Origin: Alistipes sp. CAG:831
GTDB taxonomy: Bacteria > Bacteroidota > Bacteroidia > Bacteroidales > UBA932
Direction of reading: 5' to 3'
Assembly (NCBI GenBank): GCA_000432775.1
Contig: HF990409.1
Coordinates: forward strand, 1-5,861
DNA: 5,861 nt
Notes under the pieces: model-generated
What the model saw: the letters and a program-made list of their open reading frames with translations, nothing else
What the model was told of the DNA's origin: nothing
Databases searched by the model: none
Made by a program: the position numbers and the translations under genes
In this document: in pieces, positions 1-5,682 of the stretch
How positions within the stretch are numbered: the stretch's first letter is position 1
Layout of the letters: each line of letters opens with the position of its first letter

Positions 1-587
1 CCGCTGAAAAGGCAGAGGCAGAGAAAGCCGCTCAACAAAATACACTTGCCGACACGCCGTCGGAAACCAAAATCACAAATGATTATCATCTCTCCCTGCG
101 TGCCAACCTGCTGCGCTGGGCTACCCTGACACCCGATTTAGGACTTGAATGGCGCATCTGCCCGTCGTGGAGCATTGCCGTGAACGGCTCGTGGACTTCG
201 TGGACGTGGAGCGACAAGGACCGCCGCTACGCCCTCTGGGAAGTGATGCCGGAAGTGCGTTACTACATGGGCGAGGAAGTGCGTTACTATATGGGTGAGA
301 AGAAAGCCTGGTATCTGGGCGCGATGTTCAAGGCCGGACAGTTCAACTACAAGCTCTCCGACACGGGCAAGCAGGGCGACCTGATGGGTGGCGGCATCAC
401 TGCCGGCTACCAGCTGCGGCTGAACAAGGCATTAGATCTTGATTTCAACCTCGGTCTGGGCTACCTGAATGCCGACTATGAGAAATATGAAGTCATTGAC
501 GGTGTGCGAGTACGCCGCGGCAACGGGACAAAGGACTGGTGGGGCCCCATAAATGCCGGTGTGACATTGGTATGGAAGTTATTCTAA
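1..587 (+). CDS. DUF3575-like outer-membrane beta-barrel protein (5' partial)
   Basis: The reading frame is open from base 3 to the TAA at 585-587, so the gene begins before the window; the ATG-like starts inside are internal. About 194 residues are visible. They begin with a charged, Ala/Glu/Lys-rich linker (AEKAEAEKAAQQ), then enter a barrel-like part with alternating aromatic strands: LRANLLRWATLTPDLGLEW, PEVRYYMG, WYLGAMFKAGQFNY, and a C-terminal WWGPINAGVTLVWKLF ending in Phe, as expected for a strand recognised by the Bam machinery. The order 'N-L-L-R-W ... P-E-V-R-Y-Y ... W-G-P-x-x-A-G-V-x-L-V-W' is what I recall for DUF3575 proteins, which often sit beside Bacteroidales fimbrial genes. 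The role is inferred: an outer-membrane accessory of the fimbrial operon. It lies 15 bases before the anchor gene. Oddity: residues EVRYYMGE are encoded twice in tandem (252-299). Family assignment is from memory of the pattern. Confidence 0.8.
   Translation, partial: AEKAEAEKAAQQNTLADTPSETKITNDYHLSLRANLLRWATLTPDLGLEWRICPSWSIAVNGSWTSWTWSDKDRRYALWEVMPEVRYYMGEEVRYYMGEKKAWYLGAMFKAGQFNYKLSDTGKQGDLMGGGITAGYQLRLNKALDLDFNLGLGYLNADYEKYEVIDGVRVRRGNGTKDWWGPINAGVTLVWKLF
252..299 (+). repeat. 24-bp tandem duplication, in frame (EVRYYMGE x2)
   Basis: Bases 252-275 and 276-299 encode the same eight residues, E-V-R-Y-Y-M-G-E, back to back. The copies match at 22 of 24 bases; the two differences (tac/tat and ggc/ggt) are both silent. 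The repeat lies in a predicted beta-strand/turn of the DUF3575-like barrel, directly before the KKAW segment. Confidence 0.95.
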
Positions 588-589
588 AC

Positions 590-595
590 GGAGGA
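590..595 (+). promoter_or_regulatory. Strong Shine-Dalgarno site of the anchor gene
   Basis: GGAGGA sits seven bases before the ATG at 603, just after the DUF3575 stop codon. A near-perfect Shine-Dalgarno sequence is unusual in Bacteroidales. The leaders of the genes at 1502 and 2414 are A-rich and lack one; the 4013 gene has only a partial AGGA. It supports 603 as the true start. Confidence 0.7.
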
Positions 596-602
596 ATAGA
601 GT

Positions 603-1469
603 ATGAAAGCAAGACAATATATCAATATGATGGGAATGGCAGCCGCCGTGCTGCTCTCTTCCTGCGTGAAGGACACGCTCTATGATACGCCGCATCCCGA
701 CACAGGGAAGGTCACCGTCACCGCCGACTGGACTGACCGGGGAGAAGGAGTGGACATCCCCGTCTCGTGGCATATTGCCATGGGGGATTACAGCGGCACG
801 GAGACCGGTGCGACCCACTCGCCGGACTATCTTTTCAGTCCGGGCAACTATACCCTTGCGGCCTACAACATACCCGAAGGTATTACGGTAAGCGGCACGA
901 CGGCTGCTGTGGCCGCAGCGGACGGCGGCTTCATCGTGAATACTCCCGGCTGGCTCTTCACTTCCGTGCAGGAGGTAGAGATAGAAGCCGACACCGACTA
1001 CTCGCTGACCGCCGTCATGCAGCAGCAGGTGCGTGAGCTTACCCTCATGATTGAACCTGCGGGCGACGCTGCAGACAGGATAGAGAGCATCGGGGGCACG
1101 CTGAGCGGAGCGGCAGGGACGCTGGACTTCGCCACGGGTACCCACGGTACGCCCTCGGAGGTGGAACTGCATTTTACGAAGATAACTGAGGGCGACGATG
1201 CGGGCAAGTGGATGGCAACCGTCCGGTTGCTCGGCATTGCGGGCGACGCGCAGCGGCTCACCGCCACGCTGACCTACACTGACGGCAACCCGCAGCCTAC
1301 ATCTCTCAATAGCGACCTCACGTCTGCTCTCAACGGCTTCAACGACGGCAAGACTGCGCCTTTGACCCTCGGCGGCACAATAGCCGAGACCCCGGGCGAG
1401 GCGGGCTTCACCGGTGAAATCACAGACTGGGAAACAGTGGACGGCGGCGGAGTGGATGCCGAAATGTAA
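603..1469 (+). CDS. FimB/Mfa2-like fimbrial anchor lipoprotein
   Basis: This 288-residue protein starts with a lipoprotein signal peptide; the lipobox L-S-S-C puts the lipidated cysteine at residue 21. The mature start, CVKDTLYDTPHPDTGKVTVT, has the 'LY-D/N-TPHPD-x-G-x-V-x-V-T-x-D-W' pattern that I associate with Bacteroidales proteins named FimB/Mfa2 family fimbrial subunit; a DUF5119-type label is an alternative. Later blocks (PGNYTLAAYN around 80-89; MQQQVRELTLMIEPAGDA around 139-156) fit that beta-sandwich family. It has no Thr-Arg-Ala site near the N-terminus, unlike the three fimbrillins downstream, which fits an anchor that keeps its lipid and holds the fimbria in the outer membrane (inference from the P. 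gingivalis Mfa2/FimB model). Oddity: it ends with ITDWETVDGGGVDAEM, closely matching the end of the next protein. Start chosen from the Shine-Dalgarno and signal peptide. Confidence 0.82.
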   Translation: MKARQYINMMGMAAAVLLSSCVKDTLYDTPHPDTGKVTVTADWTDRGEGVDIPVSWHIAMGDYSGTETGATHSPDYLFSPGNYTLAAYNIPEGITVSGTTAAVAAADGGFIVNTPGWLFTSVQEVEIEADTDYSLTAVMQQQVRELTLMIEPAGDAADRIESIGGTLSGAAGTLDFATGTHGTPSEVELHFTKITEGDDAGKWMATVRLLGIAGDAQRLTATLTYTDGNPQPTSLNSDLTSALNGFNDGKTAPLTLGGTIAETPGEAGFTGEITDWETVDGGGVDAEM

Positions 1470-1501
1470 AAGTAAAAAGAATCATAAGAAATACAGAAAC
1501 G

Positions 1502-2386
1502 ATGAAGACAAGATTATTCACCTTCGCAGCACTGGCACTCGCGCTTTCCGCCTGCACCAACGATGATGAGAACCTGAATAATGGCTCCGTGGCCGCAGTG
1601 ATTAATGCCGAAATCTCCGATGCCGTATCCACCCGCGCCAGCGGAACCGCCTGGGCGGAACGTGACGAGATAGGCATCTCCGAAAGCCGCTTCGGCTACA
1701 CCAACGTGCCATACCGGTGGGAAAGCGGGAAGTTCACACCGACAGGAACCATTATCTTCTTCCAAGATGATGACCCGACCACCTTCTCCGCCTACTATCC
1801 TTACGATGCGGACGGTGGGACACTGACCGCCACCACCGATGCCACGGCGCAGCAGAACCAGCCCGCCATGGACTTCCTCTATGCCACCGGTGCCACTGCC
1901 AGTACGCACAATCCTGAAGTGAATTTTACCGACGACACTGATGCAGGCGGCACGGACTGTTCCTTCCACCACTGCATGAGCCAGATTACGCTCACCTTCA
2001 AGGAGGGTAGCGGTGTGGACTTCTCTACCATCCAACCCACCGGCTACACACTCTCCGGACTGGTGCTGGAGGGCAGCTTCGACACCACCACCGGCACGGC
2101 AGAAACGGATGCGAACGCACAGACAGCCGACCTTACAATGGAACTGGACGGCGCACTCACCTCGTCGGTCATCCTCTTCCCGCAGTCAACGACAAGTATC
2201 GGACTGAGCGTGTACTACAGCAGCCAGACCTACACCGCCACGCTCACCGTTCCCGACGGCGCACTGAAGGCAGGCAACAACTACACCTACACCGTCATCG
2301 TCCGCAACAAGGACCTGAGCATCAGCTCTGCCACTATCAGCGACTGGAACCCGGTGAACGGCGGCAATGTGAACGCAGACCTTTAA
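1502..2386 (+). CDS. Fimbrillin-family (Mfa-like) lipoprotein, probable major or minor shaft subunit
   Basis: The 294-residue product has a clear lipoprotein signal (L-S-A-C, Cys18) followed by TNDDEN, an acidic stretch resembling the Bacteroidetes lipoprotein export signal. Residues 43-51, STRASGTAW, followed by the ERDEIGI block (about 53-59), are hallmark fimbrillin/Mfa-like_1 motifs; Arg45-Ala46 is the likely processing site for an Arg-specific protease. FSAYYPYDADGG (95-106) and FHHCMSQITLTFKEG (155-169) fit the family core, as does LKAGNNYTYTV (255-265). The C-terminus, I-S-D-W (279-282) to NADL, is the usual fimbrillin last-strand segment expected to serve as the donor strand for the neighbouring subunit. 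It is the only one of the three fimbrillins with ordinary length and no GLUG extension, so it is the best candidate for the repeating subunit (inference). It lies 32 bases after the anchor gene, with an A-rich leader and no Shine-Dalgarno. Confidence 0.9.
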   Translation: MKTRLFTFAALALALSACTNDDENLNNGSVAAVINAEISDAVSTRASGTAWAERDEIGISESRFGYTNVPYRWESGKFTPTGTIIFFQDDDPTTFSAYYPYDADGGTLTATTDATAQQNQPAMDFLYATGATASTHNPEVNFTDDTDAGGTDCSFHHCMSQITLTFKEGSGVDFSTIQPTGYTLSGLVLEGSFDTTTGTAETDANAQTADLTMELDGALTSSVILFPQSTTSIGLSVYYSSQTYTATLTVPDGALKAGNNYTYTVIVRNKDLSISSATISDWNPVNGGNVNADL

Positions 2387-2413
2387 GTATATCATTCCTA
2401 AAAGACTAAGAAT

Positions 2414-4000
2414 ATGAACAACAGACTTCCATTGCATATACTGTCCGCAGCAACCGTCCTGCTTTTTGCAGCGACTGCCTGCACGCAGGACGACCTCGGC
2501 GGCGGCACGTTGCCCGAAGGCGAGTATCCATTGGTAATCCGCGCCACCGGCCTGCAAGTCGTGGCAACCCCTGCCTCCACCCGCGCCACCGTGGACGGCG
2601 ACTGGCAGGGCGTACAGACCGTAGCAGTCGAAATGGGCGGCACGGTGAAGCAATACAATGTAACGGCATCCGATGCAGACGGCTACCGCTCCGCCACCCT
2701 GAGCAGCGACACCGACCCGTTCTGGTGGACAAGCCGTGAGGACATCACCGTTTCGGCATGGTGGCCATACGGCACCACGATGCCCGATGTGGTAGTAAAG
2801 GCCGACCAAAGCACGAAGGAAGGCTTCAAGGGCAGCGACTTCATCTCCGCCGAAGCCCAGACCGTGCAGTTCGACCACCCGACGCTTGAGTTCAGCCACC
2901 GCACGGCGCGCATAACGGTTCTTCTTAAACCGGGAGACGGCATCCCGAGCGTGACGGGAGCCGATGTCTATGTCACCGGCTTGGGTACGGATAACAGTAA
3001 TCCCGCCACTATCGAAACCTACGCGCCGGGCACCGACACTTACGAGGCACTTGCCGCACCGCAGACCGTGAAGGCAAAGACCCCGTTCATACAGGTGGAT
3101 TTAGGCAGAGGCACCTACTATTTCCGTCCGCAGAGCGATGTGGTATTAGAGGCTGGCAGCCGCTACACCTACACCGTCCGTGTCACCGCCAAGGGGCTGG
3201 AACTGGCAGGCTGCACCATCGGTGACTGGACTGACGGCGACGGCGAGAGCGGCACGGCAGAGGATTTGGGTTATTTCATACAGGACGACGGCAGCTACAC
3301 AGTCTACACCGCTAACGGCCTGCTGGCATGGAACGAGGCTGCGCAAAGCGACTACACGCTGAACTGCACCCTGACTGCCGACATCAATATGACGGGCAAG
3401 GAGTGGACACCGGTAGGTATGTCCATAAACTACTCCGGCACTTTCGACGGGCAGGGGCATACCATCACGGGATTGAATATCTCATCTTCAAGTGAGGCGG
3501 TAGCATTATTCGGTGATATTGGCGCTGCTGGAAAGGTCATGAACCTGCAACTGAAAGATGTCACTTACAATGGCAGTACGGCTATGGGCGGAATAGCCCA
3601 TGGTAACTACGGCACCATCACCGCCTGCTCCGTAACGGGGACACTGACGAATACGACTAATAATGGTGCTGTCGGTGGTATCGCGGCAATCAATTATGGC
3701 ACCATCACCGCCTGCTGGTTCAACGGTACGATAACCGGAGGAAGCAATGTAGGTGGTATAGCAGTATTCAATTTGAATGCTGGTTCTTATTCTGGAAAAA
3801 TCGCTGCTTGCTACTGGAGCGGTGAGGGAATTAGCGGTGGCGTTTGGGGTGGACATGACATCAACGGAACCACGAAGGTGGACAACTCGACCGTTACTTG
3901 GCAGACCGCTGTTGGTGGCATGAACGCTGCCCTTACCGGCAACGACTATCAATGGAAACTTGGCACGGACGGCCTGCCCGTATTGCAGAGTAACCAGTAA
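2414..4000 (+). CDS. Fimbrillin-family lipoprotein with C-terminal GLUG repeats (paralog 1)
   Basis: The 528-residue protein has two parts. Residues 1-23 are a lipoprotein signal (ATAC, Cys23, then TQDD). Thr-Arg-Ala with Arg57 is the predicted cleavage site. Residues 58 to about 273 form a fimbrillin-like domain, with FSHRTARITVLL (160-171), LEAGSRYTYTVRV (245-257) and the closing I-G-D-W (269-272). After a linker (GYFIQDDGSYTVYTANGL), a beta-rich module begins: ADINMTGKEWTPVG, SGTFDGQGHTITGLNI, then GLUG-type repeats with I-T/A-A-C cores at 402-405, 431-434 and 463-466, spaced 29 and 32 residues. It ends with W-K-L-G-T-D-G-L-P-V-L, common at the end of GLUG proteins. GLUG modules occur in bacterial surface adhesins, so an adhesive tip or side subunit is the inferred role. 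The gene is 27 bases after the preceding one and 12 before its paralog; base composition falls in the GLUG part. Confidence 0.88.
   Translation: MNNRLPLHILSAATVLLFAATACTQDDLGGGTLPEGEYPLVIRATGLQVVATPASTRATVDGDWQGVQTVAVEMGGTVKQYNVTASDADGYRSATLSSDTDPFWWTSREDITVSAWWPYGTTMPDVVVKADQSTKEGFKGSDFISAEAQTVQFDHPTLEFSHRTARITVLLKPGDGIPSVTGADVYVTGLGTDNSNPATIETYAPGTDTYEALAAPQTVKAKTPFIQVDLGRGTYYFRPQSDVVLEAGSRYTYTVRVTAKGLELAGCTIGDWTDGDGESGTAEDLGYFIQDDGSYTVYTANGLLAWNEAAQSDYTLNCTLTADINMTGKEWTPVGMSINYSGTFDGQGHTITGLNISSSSEAVALFGDIGAAGKVMNLQLKDVTYNGSTAMGGIAHGNYGTITACSVTGTLTNTTNNGAVGGIAAINYGTITACWFNGTITGGSNVGGIAVFNLNAGSYSGKIAACYWSGEGISGGVWGGHDINGTTKVDNSTVTWQTAVGGMNAALTGNDYQWKLGTDGLPVLQSNQ
2591..2661 (+). repeat. Paralogous DNA block shared with 4187-4257
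   Basis: Bases 2591-2661 align without gaps to 4187-4257, with 61 of 71 positions identical by hand count. The block encodes VDGDWxGVQxVAVxMxGTVK just after the Thr-Arg-Ala site in both GLUG-tailed fimbrillins. It shows the two genes arose by duplication and gives a possible site for recombination between them. Confidence 0.85.
3611..3716 (+). repeat. Two 19-bp direct repeats in the GLUG coding region
   Basis: The identical 19-base word ggcaccatcaccgcctgct occurs at 3611-3629 and 3698-3716. The spacing of 87 bases is exactly 29 codons and corresponds to the G-T-I-T-A-C core of successive GLUG repeats. A related accgcctgct word recurs in the paralog near 5190, 5290 and 5390. Confidence 0.9.
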
Positions 4001-4012
4001 AAACAGGACGAT

Positions 4013-5587
4013 ATGAAACGATATACCCTATATACATTCCCGGCACTCGCCCTGCTCCTTGCGGCCGCAGCCTGCACGCAGGACGATGCGGGCTTCCTGC
4101 CGGAAGGGGCGGAAGGCACACCCATCGTCTTCACCGCCACGGGGCTGAACCCCGACGCAACAGCCACCGCCGGTACCCGTGCCCCGGTGGACGGCGACTG
4201 GGAGGGCGTGCAGAGCGTGGCAGTCAGGATGGACGGCACGGTGAAGGCATACAATGTGACGCCCTCCACCTCCGACCACACCGGCGCCACGCTGACCTCC
4301 ACCGACCCGCACTACTGGACCAACCACGATAACATCACCGTCACGGCGTGGTGGCCCTACACCGAGGGCGAGACAACCCCGCCTGCCGTGGTGGTAAAAG
4401 CCGACCAAAGTGCCCGGAAGGACTTCGAGGGCAGCGACCTCATCGTAGCCGAGGAACAGACGGTGAGCTACGGCAACCCCACACTCCGCTTCACCCACCG
4501 CACGGCACGGGTGACCGTCGTCCTGACGGACTACACCGAGGGGCTGGAGTCCGTGTCGCTGACTGGCCTCTCCACCGAGAACGGAAACCCGGCTGTAATC
4601 GCCCCGTATGACAAGGGCGGTGACACCTACACCGCGCTCGTCGCCCCGCAGACGGTGGCGGCGGGCACGGCCTTCATCACCTGCGCCTTCAACAACGGCA
4701 AGACCTTCGCCTACCGGATGCAGGGGGCTGCCGAATGGAAAGCGGGCGAGGAATATACCTACACCGTCTCCCTCGCCGCGGCAAAAGACCCGGGATACAC
4801 CGTATCTGAGGACGGCAAGACCTACGAGGTCTACAACGCCGAGGGCCTGAAGAACATCGCCGAACTGGTGAACGAAGAATGGAAGTTAGGCATCAATATC
4901 ACCCTGACGGCCGACATCGACCTCTCGGGCATCGACTGGACGCCGATAGGCATAGACTGGACGCCGATAGGCATAGACTATAACCACCTATACACCGGCA
5001 CCTTCAACGGAGGCGGCCATACCATCACGGGGCTGACCATGACGGGAAGTGACGAATATGCGGGTCTGTTCGGCTACATCGGCTCTGGCGGCACGGTGAA
5101 GAACGTAAAGCTGGAGGACGTGCAGATAGAAAGCGATAACCAGTATGCCAATGTCGGCGGCGTGGCAGGTAAAACTAATAGTGCCACGCTGACCGCCTGC
5201 TATGCCACGGGCAGCGTGACCGGCACAGGCACTGGAACCGGCTCTATCTATGTAGGCGGTGTAACGGGTGACAATTTTGCGAGCACCCTGACCGCCTGCT
5301 ACCATGCTGCGGAAACTGTCAGCAGCCCTGACGGAACCACAGGCGGCGTGGCGGGACGGAACTATAAATCTACCGATGACTCTGTCATCACCGCCTGCTA
5401 CTGGGGAGGCAACGGCCAGGAACAAGGCATCGGTTACAATCAGGCAGGCACCGGCGGCGGAACCGAGAAGGTGACGGACGGTAACTGGACGGAAGCTATG
5501 AAAGTCATGAACGAGAAGCTGTCCGGCACGGGTTGGCTGTATGTACCAGGCCCAGACGGTCTGCCCGTATTGGAGAAAAAACAGTAA
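4013..5587 (+). CDS. Fimbrillin-family lipoprotein with C-terminal GLUG repeats (paralog 2)
   Basis: This 524-residue protein is a clear paralog of the one before it: signal peptide with Cys21 then TQDD, Thr-Arg-Ala at 55-57, VDGDWEGVQSVAV, ITVTAWWPY, VVVKADQSA, FTHRTARVTVVL and GEEYTYTV all align. The GLUG part has ADIDLSG, a WTPIG block, TGTFNGGGHTITGLTM, and L/I-T-A-C cores at 393-396, 426-429 and 459-462, ending WLYVPGPDGLPVLEKKQ. Two differences stand out. After YTYTVSLAAAKD it goes straight into the linker GYTVSEDGKTYEVY, lacking the I-G-D-W segment that closes the fimbrillin domain in paralog 1. It also carries a seven-residue tandem duplication, IDWTPIG twice (307-320). Residues 403-410 are a short Thr-Gly run. 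The 12-base gap to the previous gene implies co-transcription; a partial Shine-Dalgarno (AGGA) precedes the ATG. The inferred role is an adhesive, possibly terminal, subunit. Confidence 0.88.
   Translation: MKRYTLYTFPALALLLAAAACTQDDAGFLPEGAEGTPIVFTATGLNPDATATAGTRAPVDGDWEGVQSVAVRMDGTVKAYNVTPSTSDHTGATLTSTDPHYWTNHDNITVTAWWPYTEGETTPPAVVVKADQSARKDFEGSDLIVAEEQTVSYGNPTLRFTHRTARVTVVLTDYTEGLESVSLTGLSTENGNPAVIAPYDKGGDTYTALVAPQTVAAGTAFITCAFNNGKTFAYRMQGAAEWKAGEEYTYTVSLAAAKDPGYTVSEDGKTYEVYNAEGLKNIAELVNEEWKLGINITLTADIDLSGIDWTPIGIDWTPIGIDYNHLYTGTFNGGGHTITGLTMTGSDEYAGLFGYIGSGGTVKNVKLEDVQIESDNQYANVGGVAGKTNSATLTACYATGSVTGTGTGTGSIYVGGVTGDNFASTLTACYHAAETVSSPDGTTGGVAGRNYKSTDDSVITACYWGGNGQEQGIGYNQAGTGGGTEKVTDGNWTEAMKVMNEKLSGTGWLYVPGPDGLPVLEKKQ
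4187..4257 (+). repeat. Paralogous DNA block shared with 2591-2661
   Basis: This is the second copy of the block described at 2591-2661. The copies are in direct orientation about 1.6 kb apart. Exchange between them would fuse the N-terminal end of paralog 1 to the remainder of paralog 2 and remove the sequence between. Confidence 0.85.
4931..4972 (+). repeat. 21-bp tandem duplication, in frame (IDWTPIG x2)
   Basis: Bases 4931-4951 and 4952-4972 differ at one position only (atc/ata, both Ile), and the next six bases begin a third partial copy (atagac). Each unit encodes I-D-W-T-P-I-G. Paralog 1 has a single K-E-W-T-P-V-G at the matching place, so the extra unit is specific to this gene. Confidence 0.95.
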
Positions 5588-5593
5588 GAAGGA

Positions 5594-5625
5594 ACTCCCA
5601 TTCCGGGCGGGAGTATTGTGCCCGG
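5594..5625 (+). promoter_or_regulatory. Two overlapping, mutually exclusive hairpins in the intergenic region
   Basis: ACTCCC (5594-5599) can pair with GGGAGT (5609-5614), with a nine-base loop. CCGGGC (5603-5608) can pair with GCCCGG (5620-5625), with an eleven-base gap that a G-T pair shortens. Each hairpin uses bases inside the other, so they cannot both form. No T-run follows either. This could be RNA processing or attenuator-like structure, or chance in GC-rich sequence; function is not shown. Confidence 0.4.
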
Positions 5626-5643
5626 TAACATCATACAGACACC

Positions 5644-5682
5644 GCAGCCCGCTACCGTAAGGTCAGTGGGCTGCATTTTCTT
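5644..5682 (+). terminator. Rho-independent terminator of the fimbrial operon
   Basis: GCAGCCCGCTACC (5644-5656) pairs with GGT (5661-5663) and AGTGGGCTGC (5665-5674), giving 13 pairs including one G-T, with one bulged C (5664) and a four-base GTAA loop of the stable GNRA type. It is followed by ATTTTCTT (5675-5682). It lies 57 bases after the stop of the last fimbrillin gene, in the right place to end the operon. Its right arm overlaps the likely start of the kinase gene. Confidence 0.85.

Noticed and set aside
579..1172. Open frame of 197 codons on the - strand opposite the anchor gene
   Set aside because: No recognisable domain or leader; the + strand gene has a signal peptide, lipobox and Shine-Dalgarno.
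2186..2899. Long open frame of 237 codons on the - strand
   Set aside because: It lies opposite two well-supported fimbrillin genes, its translation is low-complexity and His/Arg/Gly-rich, and high G+C coding DNA commonly yields such antisense frames.
4028..4498. Open frame of 156 codons on the - strand opposite paralog 2
   Set aside because: Val/Gly/His-rich shadow of the + strand gene with no recognisable motif.
5219..5242. Thr-Gly run as a phase-variable simple repeat
   Set aside because: Codons vary (acc, aca, act and ggc, gga), so there is no pure DNA repeat prone to frameshift slippage.
5588..5665. In-frame continuation of paralog 2 into the kinase as a single fusion protein
   Set aside because: A TAA stop at 5585-5587 separates them, the fimbrillin ends naturally at the usual G-L-P-V-L motif, and a terminator lies between.
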